64,000 nucleotides of DNA from Bolinopsis microptera (lineage: Eukaryota; Ctenophora; Tentaculata; Lobata; Bolinopsidae). The position numbers and the translations under genes are program-made. This document shows positions 31,598 to 43,621 of the stretch, one piece after another. The notes beneath the pieces are model-generated. The model did no database searches. It was not told where the DNA came from and saw only the letters and a list, made by a program, of their open reading frames with translations. Position 1 is the first letter of the stretch, and each line of letters opens with the position of its first letter. Location: assembly GCF_026151205.1 (NCBI RefSeq), contig NC_087077.1, positions 62,001 through 126,000 on the forward strand. The letters run 5' to 3'.

Positions 31598-34500
31598 TGG
31601 AATTTCAAAATGGAACCCATGCTACTTATAACTGTGACGAGGGTTTCTCTTTACTGGGTAGGAGGATGGTGACATGTCTTGAGTCAGGGAGTTGGGAGGA
31701 AAGGACGTGGTGTTCACCTGGTAGGTCCCCGTACAGCAACCAAATCTGGCAGTGTAGACCTTCAGTCTCTTCTAAGCACAAACTTACTCAAACTTATATA
31801 GTGATCAAAAGAGTGCAAACAAAATGCTGTCAAATATTAATAACAAATAACATACAACTCATAACACTGACGCTCAAAACCCGTCCAGATGAGGGAGGAG
31901 GAACTCTAGCTGTCTCCAGACCAGTGTTTGATGCTACCCGGCTGGTCCGGTGGGCTGGGCAGATGGCGGTTCAGAGCCCGATGTCCAGGTGGTCATGTCG
32001 TCTGGACGTGTAGGTGTCTTCAAACGTAAGTATTGTTGCGTTAGATTGCTGAAATATATTGGGTTAGCATTTCAGAGTTCCGAAGGATTTGATTAGAGGT
32101 TTATTGTACTTTCATCGCAATCTGCGTGTTTGATTGCAGGGCAGATTTTCCCGGGAACTGTGAGGGTAGTGAGATTAGTGTTAATGGAAAAGACTGTTAT
32201 TTCACAAACTCTCCCAACAATAACCTCGTTAAAATGACGGTAAGTGCTCTGTCTTCATCTGTACGTAACGAAACTGAAAGTCTTACTTCTCAGATAAATT
32301 CTTCATCATTGTGAAGTTAATGTCAGTATTTATTCCTTCATTCTCCAACTAAAAGGGGAACTGAAAGCTAACTTTAAGATAATACAATCCGAGAGGTCAA
32401 ACAGCAATTTTATTATAGGGATATGCAGTTTGTGTGAAAAACAAGACAGTACCAGATCACTGCGACTATTTCTCTGAGATCCCGGAACTAATCCACACGA
32501 GATCCACAGCTTCAAACCACCCCAGCATCTCCTGTGCAGTTTCATCTCACCCTTCTCCTGTTTCCTGTACTGTGGCTGTTATTGAGGGAGACAGCTTAAC
32601 TCACTGGTATGCTACAATTTAATGTTTTGCTTTCTTTACACTTTAAATCTTAAAGCAGCCGTACCGTCGCCTAATACCAACAATACATGTTCTATTTTGG
32701 AAGTCTTGACGATATTATCCATGAAACATGACAGGAGGGAATCAGAAGATGTCACTAAAGGCACAAGTGAGGCGGTGATAACTGAAGATGGGGTTTGCTC
32801 TGTGAAGTGTTTTGATGAGAGTTTAGGATCCTGTGTTCTTAGTCTCATATGTGCTGCATCTGGTGATACGTTAGTGGTCGCTTAGTACCGTGTTCTCTCA
32901 GAGATCGTTAAAAATACGAATTTATAAAGTAAATTAGTTTTTGAGAAATCAGTTATTTATAGAGTAGTATCCACCACATAAGTAGAGTTTTAATTAACAC
33001 TTTATTATCGTAGGTCTCCGCACATAATGGCAAACTGTCCCACGTGCAAAGAAATGATCTGCCCTCCGTTTAGGGATTGCAGGATCATTGATAACCTACC
33101 AACATGTACCATGGGTATGTTGCAAACCTTAAATTTCCTTACTCCTTACTCCTTACTCCTTACTCTTTACTCCTTACTTCTTACTTCTTACTCCTTACTC
33201 CTTACTCCTTACTCCTTACTCCTTACTCCTTACTCCTTACTCCTTACTCATTACTCCTTACTCCTTACTCCTTACTCCTTACTCATTACTCATTACTCCT
33301 TACTCATTACTCCTTGCATCTTAAAAATAACATTTGAGATGATTTATTGATAAACTGTTTAAATTCTTTTGCAGCGTGTGAAGGTTTCCTGGTGCCAGAC
33401 GGACACGTGAATATCACGGGAACGACAGCTGAGGTCACGTGTGACAACAAATACTCGTACTCTGTGAACAGTAAACACATGTGTACACTAGACGGCAGGT
33501 TCGGGCCTATTTGATTTTTAATCTTCCTGCGATCTTGACTGAGTTAGCATAAGTTTCTTGGGTTGTTATTCAAAATATTTGGATATCAATCGACAGAAAA
33601 TCTTTTTATATGGACATCAAGCCTTAATATTTGTCGCTTTGTCGCTTTCAGTCTCCGCAACCTTGACCCGGTGCTATTTGATTTGTATCACTCAGTAATC
33701 AATGCTATCTGTTTCAGATGGGAACCACTTCCGGGAAAATGTGTACTGCAAGATTGTGAGACATACACAATGCGAAGAAAACGAATACTGTAGGCTGGTA
33801 ACCCCTGATCCTCCTCCTTATATACACAGTGACGACCCTTTTCCACAACCCCATCTCACCTCAATGCTTCAAAAGTAGACTTGTCTGACTGATTCAAGCT
33901 CGTTGCTTGGTATATAACTGAACTGCAAATCAAGCTGTCGTAATTTTAGTTGAGTTTTTATTGTGGTTCATCGTGGAGACGTTTTAATTCTCACACCCTT
34001 TATTGATTTTCTTAGAGTGTCCTGAGTTCACGATTCTGATGGATTTGTAGAAAACGACAACAGTAGCGCCTACATCGTCTGCAAAAACGTCAAACTACCG
34101 CTTGAGAGGTATTTGCAAAGACGTTTCTTTTAAAGCTAGGCATAAAGATATATTTATTGATGTCCCAACATTAATAACGAGAAGGTAGGACAAGATAAAA
34201 ATGGAATCGTAAGCTTTTAATTGAACGCCACGCAACTTACCCAGATATTTTGTAGGATCCAGGTCTCTTGAATGTCTTCCAACTGGTCTATGGAGTGATA
34301 TAATCCCATCATGTGATCCTACTTTTTGTAGCGTTATGAACTGTGAAACTGGCCAATTCTGTCTTGAAATGGAATATTTCGCCATTTGCAGGTTAGTAAA
34401 AACCTACTCCTTCCCTCCTTCAATATATCATTGATCTCATCTCCTTGATCCCACAGCCCCGATCATCTCTAACCGAATTATCTAATAAACCCAGATCAAG

Positions 34501-35060
34501 ATGTCCAGCTCTCACCATACAGCATGGTACAGTTGATGATCGCAATCTCACCGCACTCATCACATGCGACATCGGCTATTTCCCTGATTATAGTGACAAT
34601 AGTGAACATGTTGCCGGAGATATTGTTATCTCTTGTACCCAGAAAGGAATATGGAACACGAATATTCCTCACTGTCGGCCAAGTACGTATGACAACATGA
34701 TACGAGAAGTACACAAAATACACATTTTCGTTCATTGAGCACCATAAACAGTGTATTGTGGAGTCAAAGCGAAACAAAACATACTCCTGATACTGTTAAC
34801 CTAGCTTAAAACACCTGCAGAGTGCCCGGAACTAGCGCAGCTCGAAGAAGGAACAGGAACCCAGCACATAACCCTCTCCTCCATCACAACAACATGTCAC
34901 GTGACCCATATTCTGGTCGGCTCAGCGGTCCGGGAGTGTGGGGAGGACGGACAGTGGAGCGGGGACCCGGCTTCTTGTCAACCTGGTTCCTGTGATCTAG
35001 TGACGTGTCCGGCGTATTTCAAGTGTGGTTCTGGAGATGGATTTGCTAAATGTGTTCAGT
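31598..35060 (+). CDS. CCP/sushi-domain protein, multi-exon (partial model)
   Basis: Exons with good splice sites include 31598-31720 (CCP: VEFQNGTHATYNCDEGFSLLG...SWEERTWC), 32140-32239, 32419-32606, 33014-33114, 33375-33498 joined to 33718 (CCP: ITGTTAEVTCDNKYSY...GRWEPLPGKCVLQDC), 34495-34682 (CCP: IQHGTVDDRNLTALITCDIGY...GIWNTNIPHC) and 34821-35060 (CCP plus a Cys-rich segment, CHVTH...GQWSGDPASC). Phases agree for 32239/32419, 32606/33014, 33114/33375, 33498/33718 and 34682/34821; links at 31720/32140 and after 33718 are unresolved. The modules are extracellular binding domains of complement-regulator type. No signal peptide or anchor was seen. It may be one gene or two. Function is unknown. 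Confidence 0.7.
33133..33318. repeat. (TTACTCC)n heptanucleotide array in an intron
   Basis: About 25 copies of TTACTCC, with TTACTCA and TTACTTC variants, lie within the intron between exons 33014-33114 and 33375-33498 of the CCP-type gene, starting some 20 nt after the donor. Confidence 0.95.
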
Positions 35061-35306
35061 GTAAGTGGATAATTCTAACATTGAATCCTTCAATCTGAAT
35101 ATGTTTCAGGCTTAATTAGTTTCTTGGGACGCCTTTTCTTGCTTTATTCGTAAGACCGAGATTGGAGAAAATATATTGTTTAAAGCACCGGGCCTATTTA
35201 AATATCTCCAATTGTTACCTTTGGATGTCATTTGCGATAAATATTCGGAAGATTTATTTCATGATTGCGTGTCGAAATTGATGCAAGCAGTGAAATTTAT
35301 TCTGAA

Positions 35307-36616
35307 ATGGTGAATTCGATTTCAGTTATAGAGTCGGACTTTGAGGACTTCTTATCAGCTTGTCTTCAACGCATTAAATACGAAGAGGATTGTGATAAAG
35401 AAATTTCAGAGATTGAAGACCTCCTACCCGATTCTTTCATCCAAAGTTTTGCTAACTCGATATTAAAGGTAAATTATTGACCTGAATCTATTATAATTGT
35501 CTCGTTATGTTTGCATCGGAATATCAGTTTTCTCGACCAATCAGGAGGTCTCAGTAATATAACTCTCGAATGAGTCTCTTATCTATTTTAGGTAAAACTG
35601 GATGGCAATACTCAGCCCTACTTTATCAGCAAGAAGTTTTTAAGGAAGATTACCCCAAGAGAAAATAAATTCTCGGAACAGTTCATGAAAAGTACAAAAA
35701 TCTGCTACATTTTCTTTTTTGAGTACAGCTCTATTAAAGCACGATTTTTGACCCAATAAGTTGATTGCTAAGCTTGAAGAATGTAGCTATTATCCTGAAA
35801 GGAAATAAAGAATAATCACTTCTGGATAATAACGACAATTTGTCTCATCTCTTTAGCGATAATAAAGATAGTAGAGTACTTCACAGAACATATTGAAACC
35901 TTGTTATACCGAGAGAACAGGGAGGTAAAACTGATCAGTTTATTATTTTAAGTTTAAAAACACGTTTATTATACCCTCCTTAATTATCGTAGGGCGTTTT
36001 TTGTATAGTTGTCGAGTTCACAAGTCAGCTCAACTCAAACTCTGTTAAATTAATTTGCTAGTATTATTGACTGTCCCGCATCATGATCAGGTTCTTGTCG
36101 CGAAGTGTATGCTGATGATAAACTCAAATATCAGAGCTGTTCAACACAAGAACACCGAAGAAAGACCTACAAGAACCAGAAAAGAAGCACGGCAGGTTAG
36201 TTTAGTTTTAGATTGTACTTAATCAGCTTGCTAATCTCGTCGCTCTGGTCTATTTTCAATTTTACTATTTCTCTGACGTTTTTAAGGAAGAAATAGTACG
36301 AGGCCGCACACAGGATTTGGCGTGCTCTTTTTCTGCCGTGGTTGTTTTACAGTCGCTTCGTTTCGGCTTCGCTATAATATTCAAAGTTTTGCAATACTTA
36401 TTAATATTAACTAACTTTATCGCTCTCCACAAGTTTTCCAAAATTTTACTTCAGGCCTGGCTAGATGCCAGCAAGAAGCATAGAAATAACCCCGGAAAAA
36501 AGGAAACAAAGAATCCTGCTTACTCTGGTATACATTCTGGAATTATGTTAACCCTCAAGCAGGTGGCTCAAAGATTAATGCAAAATTTGATCGCATCGGA
36601 AAAAGATGAATTGTAG
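35307..36616 (+). CDS. Unrecognised five-exon gene, 198 aa
   Basis: Five exons join in consistent phase with canonical borders: 35307-35468, 35592-35691, 35857-35924, 36091-36195 and 36455-36616 (stop TAG). The product begins MVNSISVIESDFEDFLSACL, has an acidic N-terminal third with a KYEEDCDKEISEIEDLLPDS stretch, then basic segments (FISKKFLRKITPRENKF), a hydrophobic helix-like region around IIKIVEYFTEHIETLLY, a Lys/Arg-rich stretch (RPTRTRKEARQAWLDASKK), and ends LKQVAQRLMQNLIASEKDEL. No signal peptide or membrane segment is evident. The alternating acidic and basic helical character suggests a nuclear or scaffold-type protein, but I recognise no family. The chosen ATG follows a CAG by 16 nt; an upstream coding exon is not excluded. 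Confidence 0.6.
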
Positions 36617-37679
36617 CTTTTAGGGTATCAACGTTTATTAATGATTAAACAATTTTGCTTTTACATTTTAAAAGATTACCTCACCGTTTATTTGATGAAA
36701 ACATTTTTAGATCGTGTATCTTTGAAAATTTTAAACTTTATTAATATAATTTATTAATATATGATATAAATGATAAACATAATTGTGTCTCACTAATTTT
36801 TTCCCTGCTCTTGCCGAAGGCAAAAAGATCGTAGGAAATAAGTAATCGGGTTTGGATATGTGAGGTGGCCCGACGGTCCTACGTTGACGACAAAAGTCTG
36901 CTCCTTCGCAATATAGACCACTCCCCTACAATTATGAGTATAGGAAACGTCTGTTATGCTGCGCGCGACGCTCGGCATGTGTTAGTTAATTGCAGTATCC
37001 AACGCGAATTTCAATTGTCAAACGATGCTGTTCAAATTAAATTAGCCCAAAGTTTGTGCGCGGCGTACTAAATATTCGATTATCCTGCACGCGCGCAATA
37101 ACAAATTACGATGAAAATATTGCAACTTTTTAACAACAAAATAATCCAATTTTTATTAATCGATAAAATTATCTTTTCGTTTAGTTGCAAATGTTAACGG
37201 TTTAAGCAGGGAAAATTAATCGTGCGTGGTGTAACCGCGGCAAAATTCTTGTTATTCAATCATCGATGCAAATGTGTTATTAATATTTATAAATTATATA
37301 ATTATAATCGATTTTATTGATGGTTGACTGGTTCAGATTAAACATTACTTTACAATTTACATCACACATAAGTCATACTCATAATGTTCCACGAATAATG
37401 TTCTACCATTTAGCAAATAAAAAGTCATTTTCTTTTGGCTTTGCTGATTTACGCTTTTTAGTTTTCATAGTTACATTTTCTTTTCATCACAGTTTTCTAA
37501 TTCTCCTGATATTTAGCTTCCAGTACCTCGATGCACTTGTGACTTGTGTTATATTATTGACACTGACCTCGCTGATTGGTCACTGGTCAAAAATTCAATA
37601 AAAACTGTGAAATTTCGATCATGAAACAAAAAAGCTTCAATCCAAAAACTTGCAGCGCGATGCATTACCAATTACTGGG

Positions 37680-37830
37680 CCGTAGTGAAGTCATTCCCAA
37701 TCTCATTTTCAAATCCCGGGATTCGGGAATACCGACCGAAATAAATCCTGGGATTCCCGAAAATCGGGAAAAATTTCCCGGATTCCCGAAAATCGGGAAT
37801 TTCACGGAAATCGGAATTCCCGAACATTGA
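37680..37830. repeat. CGGGATTCCCG-type hAT subterminal repeat cluster
   Basis: Starting near TAGTGAAGTCATTCCCAAT, the stretch contains repeated AATCCCGGGATTCGGGAAT, GGGATTCCCGAAAATCGGGAA and related motifs in both orientations. Similar arrays form the ends of widespread animal hAT elements. No matching opposite end or target duplication was found, so this is probably a solo end. Confidence 0.55.
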
Positions 37831-37896
37831 AAGTTTGTTAAAACAAATGGTGCGAATCTTGGAGTACAGTTCGACTACGAGTTTCATAAAAGTGTA

Positions 37897-37994
37897 CTTG
37901 AGTTGCAGGTTTATAACCTACAAGGCCAAGGACGCGCGCTGAGTTGGAATCGACGACATAATATTTGAAACAAATATTTTACGAGTGTCACCCG
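37897..37994 (-). mobile_element. Right-end fragment of TTAA-type MITE
   Basis: This stretch matches the right arm of the element at 46579-46896: GGTTTATAACCTACAAGG, then GGACGCGCGCTGAGTTGGAA, then ATATTTTACGAGTGTCACCCG. The left arm is absent. Confidence 0.6.
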
Positions 37995-39812
37995 TTATAT
38001 TAATATTTGAGTAGTATAGAGTGTCAATTCACAATTGCAATTTTGATAAGAATCGCGATCGTTAAAGATTAGTTCAAAACTTTCAGTTTATCCATTCAAA
38101 TGAAAATGCACATTTTTTGTCAAAAATAACCTCAAGAACTTTTACATCGTCACCTGAATTCGCAGTAGACTCGGACATTTAGCTTTGTTTGCAAAAAGTA
38201 ATAAAGTCTCAATGATCAATTGTGAATCGACGTGTAAACGAAACCAACTCGCGCGCAGCAAAGCAACCACACTCCACAGAACTAAAAACAAAGTGGTCGT
38301 TAATACATGTTTCGTATCCCAAAATCAGAGATAATATGGATATACCAGGAAGGCACACCTCTGCGCGGCGTAAATAAATTTACAAGTTCGCGCGAAAAAT
38401 TGTCTTATTTTCCTGGCGCTTTGTTCTCACGACTTAATAAATGATAAAGTCATTTAAATAATAAAAATAGTACAAAGATACCAAGTAAACTCACTTGCTC
38501 TAACCAGAGCCCTCTCGCTTGCAGTAGCGCGCGACCGCCGTGAAACAAGCGCGTCACGCAGTACGCGTAGGCACATGGCTATGTGAATAAACTCACAAAT
38601 ATTGCAACTTAGTTACAAACAATGCATTTAACTGTTTTGGTTAAATTACTCCCATATTTGGTCGAATAGGATAATGGGGGCGCAAAATATGCGTCCCTCG
38701 GCCAAAAAGTCTGATTTCCTTCATTGTATGCCCCTTTTTCCGCCTTCGACGGCGCGCGCTTCGCGCGGGAAAAGTGGCATGCAACGTATGTCACAGTGGT
38801 CGGATCAGGCAGCTAGCAGTGCTACTGCTAGATGCGCGCATATTTTACAACAGTACAACACGTGCAACGTAACATAAAATAAAAGCACGTGTGGCGATGA
38901 GTTAATCTATTGTTTGGCTAAAATTTTGTTTGGCTGAAATTTCGTTCGGCTTAAATTTTGCTTGGCTGACCTGATTACATGTAATGAATAAAGTTAAGTA
39001 AAGTTATCAGAAAAGCTAAAACTCTCGTTCTAACACAAGGGCGGTCGTACATACATACATATATACATACATGATACATACAGACAGAAATAATCTTTCG
39101 AATTATACATTACTAGAAAAGCTGTGGTCACAGGGAGGAAGGCCAAGGTAATAGTACTCTTGGATAGAAATGTTTTTATCGCATAAAAAATATCCATCCC
39201 AACTGAGGATACAGCCGATTTAAATATAAAACACTTTAAACACAACGTAATTACCACAAAACTGAACAAAATGCTGTTCCAACAATCATTGTAGGTGTGC
39301 ATTCCAACACCGTTGCTATGCAACCTTTGACTTTCACCTAACTTCTTATTTCTCATCAAATTTGCACGTGTGTGGTGGTACGAAGAGAAAGTTTCGAATC
39401 ATAATAGAGATAATTATAATGGTACTAATATTATTAAATCTAAAATAGCTAATAATTTAATTAATTATTAACAGGCCCCTTGTGGGCAATAACATACACT
39501 TTATAAATTATATAAACAAATTCAAGTCTATTTTCCGATTTTGCTAATTGTCTCTTTAGATCTGTTTCGGTCTTTCGTGGGAGTACCCACATCTGCTGGT
39601 TGAGAATGCTCAACATAACATTCATGATGCTTGACTGCTTTATTGACCCGGGCAGGCACCGGGGGCAGACATCTCAACACCAGTGCGTTGGGACATAGTG
39701 TTGGTCTGTTTCAGGATGTGTTAGATCCCAGAGAAGCCGCCATCTCCTCTACTGCTTTAGCTCAGCGGCAGCATGAGCCCTGGTTTCCTGCCACATTGGT
39801 ACCTCTGAAAGT

Positions 39813-40639
39813 TGATTGAAATAAATTTTCGTGCACATACAGAATGAATGGTTAATAATTTAATATATATGTAGACCAAGGTCTGTGCACGGGATGCTTC
39901 CTGGAAGAATCCAGTTCTTTTAGCGGGGCACCCTACCTAAAGCCAAATTGAGATATAATAATCATATTCCTAAGAAATAATCAGAAATCGAATACCAATC
40001 AAATAATATGATATATATGAGTAGTAACCATATTTACTATGCAAAATGCCCCAACCACATAGTGTAAATTTATATAGAATTCAAATTCCATATCATCATT
40101 AAACCTCAATACCTAGTCAATATAATAGCCCAAGCAAAATTAAATAACTTCTTATATACCTTACTGTCATACTACAAATTAATTAAACATTTGAAATCTG
40201 TTGACCAGAGAATAAATTTCTAAGCCTAATGCAAGTGAAATAATTTAGATGCAATAATGAATGCCTAATGTGAGTATCATTTGTCAATGTCCTTGTAAAA
40301 AAGTCTGTACAAGAGATATGAGTAACTAATATATAAGAAAAAACAGGAAGTTGTCGTCTGTTGTAAAATAAATAAAATATCTAGAATATAAATTAGAATA
40401 TAAAATAACATTCAGTCAATGTGTCGTCAATAAACTGTACAATTATCAAATGTTAAAACTGGGTGATACAGTCACCAAAAATAAATACTAAGTATGATAA
40501 GTTAATAAATTAAATGTGGTCTATAAAACTACCACTAAGTATAATAGGTCAATAAATTAAAAGTGGTTTATAAAACTACCACTGTGGGAACCCCTTCTCC
40601 AGTTAAAACATGTCAGTCATGTGAAAAATCAATCAGAAT
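39813..40639 (+). repeat. ~0.85-kb dispersed direct repeat, copy 2
   Basis: Second copy of the repeat at 25739-26592 in the same orientation, 14 kb away. The right-hand similarity ends at the same point (AATCAGAAT), beyond which this copy meets the 3' flank of an antisense LINE. Confidence 0.85.
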
Positions 40640-40717
40640 GGTAAGGTGGTAAAAAAGGGAATATCTTTTCGATACATCAATTATATATGCCTCAGATTTA
40701 AAAGAATTAGAAGTTAC

Positions 40718-42660
40718 TTAGTTATCGTCGACTATGATTGCAGTGTAAAATTTGTCATATGAATTGTCGACGGTATAATTAGGGTCTGTTGTTATAGATG
40801 AGAGTAGCTGTTTCTTATACGAATCACTAAAGCTTTTAACATCGGGCAGATTTCGTAGATCTGTTGGAACATTATTCCAACATTTTGCCCCCAAGTATTG
40901 AAAGTTTTTATGTGATGTTGATCTATTGACATAAAGGTTGCAGCTTTCGCCGCTCCTACTACCTCCTGATATGTAACTAAATTTGTTCATAAAGTTTGTA
41001 GGACAATTGTCATGGATGATTCTAAACATATAATTTGACAGATGGAGTTGTCGTCTAAGATGGAGTGGTAACCATTTCATGTCTCTATAAACATTAAGGC
41101 TGCTCTCTGTTTTTGGAACGTTGAGAGCTATTTTGGCTACCTTTTTGTACAGAGTGTCAAGTTCAGCAAGTTTTGTCTTGCCAGCTCTACAATAGATTGT
41201 GTCTAAATAATCGAATTGTGGCAACATGAGTGCATTGGCAAACATTTTCCTATATTTAATGGGTAGCAGTGCTTTACTTCTATACATGGCACCAATTCTC
41301 TTCATGACCTTCCTAATAATATAATCTACATGGCTTTTGAAGTTTAATTTACTATCTAGAATGAGGCCAAGATATTTTGTCTCTTTGCACTCCTTGATTG
41401 TGAAAGTTACCTCATTACAATCAATGGTTATTTCATCATGTTGGTCAACAGAATCAAACAATAGGAATTCAGTCTTCTTTTCATTGAGTGATAATTTATT
41501 AACACTGAGCCATTTAAAGATTGTCATAAGTTCTATTTTCATGTTTATAAATGTGCTTCTGCAGGTTTGATCAAAGAATAGTGCACCATCATCTGCAAAT
41601 AGAAAGGGCTTAGATAGGTTACAGGCATAAATGATGTCATTTATGAAGATACTAAATAATATAGGCCCAATGATGCTTCCTTGTGGTACACCACTCAGAA
41701 CTTCTAAAAATGAGCTTAGTTTGCCATTAATCCTTGTGCATTGATATCTACAAGATAAGAAGTTCTTAAACCAGGTTAAAGCAATGCCACCAATTCCATA
41801 ATATGCCAATTTTTGAAGCAATATTTCATGATTCACTGTGTCAAAGGCCTTCTTAAGATCAAGAAAGATGATTCCTGGTTTATAAGACTTAGATTTACTC
41901 ATATATATTTCGTCCATCAGATCGTACATCAGATAAGTTGTGGAGTGATTTTTCCGAAAGCCATATTGATGCCGGATGAAAAGTTTGTTCTCTTCCATGT
42001 AATCAGTGAGTTGCTTGCCGACAAAGTATTCTATAAGTTTTCCTACAAGTGGAAGGATGGATATTGGCCTGTAATTATTAGGATCATCTTTCATTCCTGC
42101 CTTATGGATGGGAGTTACTCTAGCTTTTTTACAAAGGGTTGGTACAACACCTGTATTAAGGCTCAGATTGACAATGTGGGTCAGTACAGTGGCTCAACTA
42201 TGTGTGGTACAGCTTGCTTAAGTAAAAATAGAGGCACATTGTCATATGAGGCCTTGTCATTCTTGAGCGTTTCAACATACATTAGGATATCAGTTTCATT
42301 TATTTCTTGGAATCTATCAAATGAGATATTAGAAGTTCTAGGAGGTAAAAAATCAGTAAAACTAACTCTTTCAATATTGGGGGCCTGATTTTGTAATCTT
42401 GATCCAACATTTGCAAAATGAAAGTTAAATAGCTCAGGATCATTCTCATTGATAGTTTGACAATTAGTTGTACCAGGGGTCATATTTGATGCCAGTTTGA
42501 TAGTTTTCCATATCCCTTTAAGATCATTCTTGGCACTTTTAACTTGTAGATCATCGATTACATTAGCCTTTTTGCAGGTTTTAGCTAATTTATTTCTAAT
42601 ATTTCTCTGAATCTTGTAGCAATCCCAGGCCTCATTACACTTTATACATTTGCTACATGT
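40718..42660 (-). pseudogene. CR1/L2-like LINE, nearly intact reverse transcriptase
   Basis: From 42660 downwards the minus strand reads a LINE linker (WDCYKIQRNIRNKLAK...LKGIWKTI) and then DILMYVETLKNDKASYDNVP up to about 42185. A 2-nt excess (TA) there shifts the frame. The next ORF (42094-40718, 458 aa) continues with DDPNNYRPISILP, the FLDLKKAFDTVNHE catalytic block, VLSGVPQGSIIGPILF and the FADD box at residues 166-169, plus a complete thumb and C-terminus. Only one frame break is seen in about 1.9 kb, so the copy is young. The endonuclease part is not visible upstream, so it is 5'-truncated. Confidence 0.88.
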
Positions 42661-42853
42661 ACCACATTCATTGCAATTTCCATTGTACAGAAAGGTGGTG
42701 GTTTTCGGGGTCCAGGATCCTCCCTCTTTATTCTTTACAGTGTTATCATTTCTCTGAGATGTTTGCAGAGTTTTTGTTTTCTAGTCTATTTAGTTGGCTA
42801 AGTCCTGGAGAGAAAAGACAATTTTTTTTTGTTGAGAAAAGACAATTTTGTTA

Positions 42854-43619
42854 CAGGGTGGGCTAAAAGTCAGTACCCATACGTTGGCCTTTATAGCTCA
42901 GTCACTGAGTGCCCAATTTAAATACTTCTTTCTGGTATGACTTAGTACCACCACTGGTTCGAGGAATTTGTCAACTCGAAAAATATTCGCGTTCATTTTT
43001 TTCAAATGGAGGTTCAGTTTCACATTTATTTGATCGTTTGGATAGTCGGATCAAGCTAAATGTTATTGAATTGTGTTTGGCCATTCGAATTACGTTTGTC
43101 CTGAAAGAATTAGAATGTAGCTTCTCAGATGACCGAGATATGAAGCATAACGAGTTTATTCATAACGTGTGATCAGGTGATTGGTTTACCTAATCACGTG
43201 ATAAGGTGCCCCCGTTAACTACCCCGTTAAACATTATGGGAATTGTTAAGGGTGCCCAATTAAGGTGTCGTGTCACGGTGTCACATAATCACCCAGTCAA
43301 TATTGTTAACGAGATACAGAAAATGCTTGATAACTTCGTCATTTCTAATCCATTTTGCCTCATGTTTTCAGATCATATGCAACATTTGATAATCTACCGT
43401 CTCTGAAAAAATTAGGCGTTCAGCATGTTCAGAGAAAACAATATAGGTGTTTTAATATTGAATGGGCGTGGTCTAAAATATTCGAATTTTCAAATTTTGA
43501 CGACTGAATCCTCGAACCAGTAAGTACAGTATGCCATTTGCAAAGCAACAGCTCTCAAATATAAAACACAGCGGAGCTATTAAGGCCAACATATGGGTAC
43601 TGACTTTTGGCCCACCCTG
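42854..43619. mobile_element. Mariner-type MITE with TA target duplication
   Basis: A 766-bp element has termini CAGGGTGGGCTAAAAGTC and, reversed, CAGGGTGGGCCAAAAGTC. It is flanked by TA at 42852-42853 and 43620-43621. The terminal repeats extend about 48 bp with few mismatches, and similarity returns further in (CACTGGTTCGAGGA on the left; TCCTCGAACCAGT at about 43508 on the right). CAGGGTG ends and TA duplications mark the Tc1/mariner superfamily. The internal ORFs are not transposases, so it is non-autonomous. Confidence 0.9.
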
Positions 43620-43621
43620 TA

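Larger units (their letters stand above)
36617..39800. other. Repeat-rich intergenic region
   Basis: No gene was recognised. Contents include an AT-rich stretch to about 37600, a CCCGGGATTCGGGAA-type repeat cluster (listed separately), a half copy of the TTAA MITE near 37897-37994, and GC-rich patches such as GAAACAAGCGCGTCACGCAGTA at about 38543, shared with 46980. (ATAC)n-like runs are near 39048-39080. Confidence 0.5.

Noticed and set aside
32622-32885. Possible Cys-rich exon in the CCP gene
   Set aside because: Splicing 32606 directly to 33014 keeps frame, while including this segment does not; it is left out of the model though it could be an alternative exon.
42888-42975. tRNA gene suggested by TAGCTCAGT and GGTTCGAGGA
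   Set aside because: Spacing is wrong and no cloverleaf forms; the sequence belongs to the arm of the mariner-type MITE.
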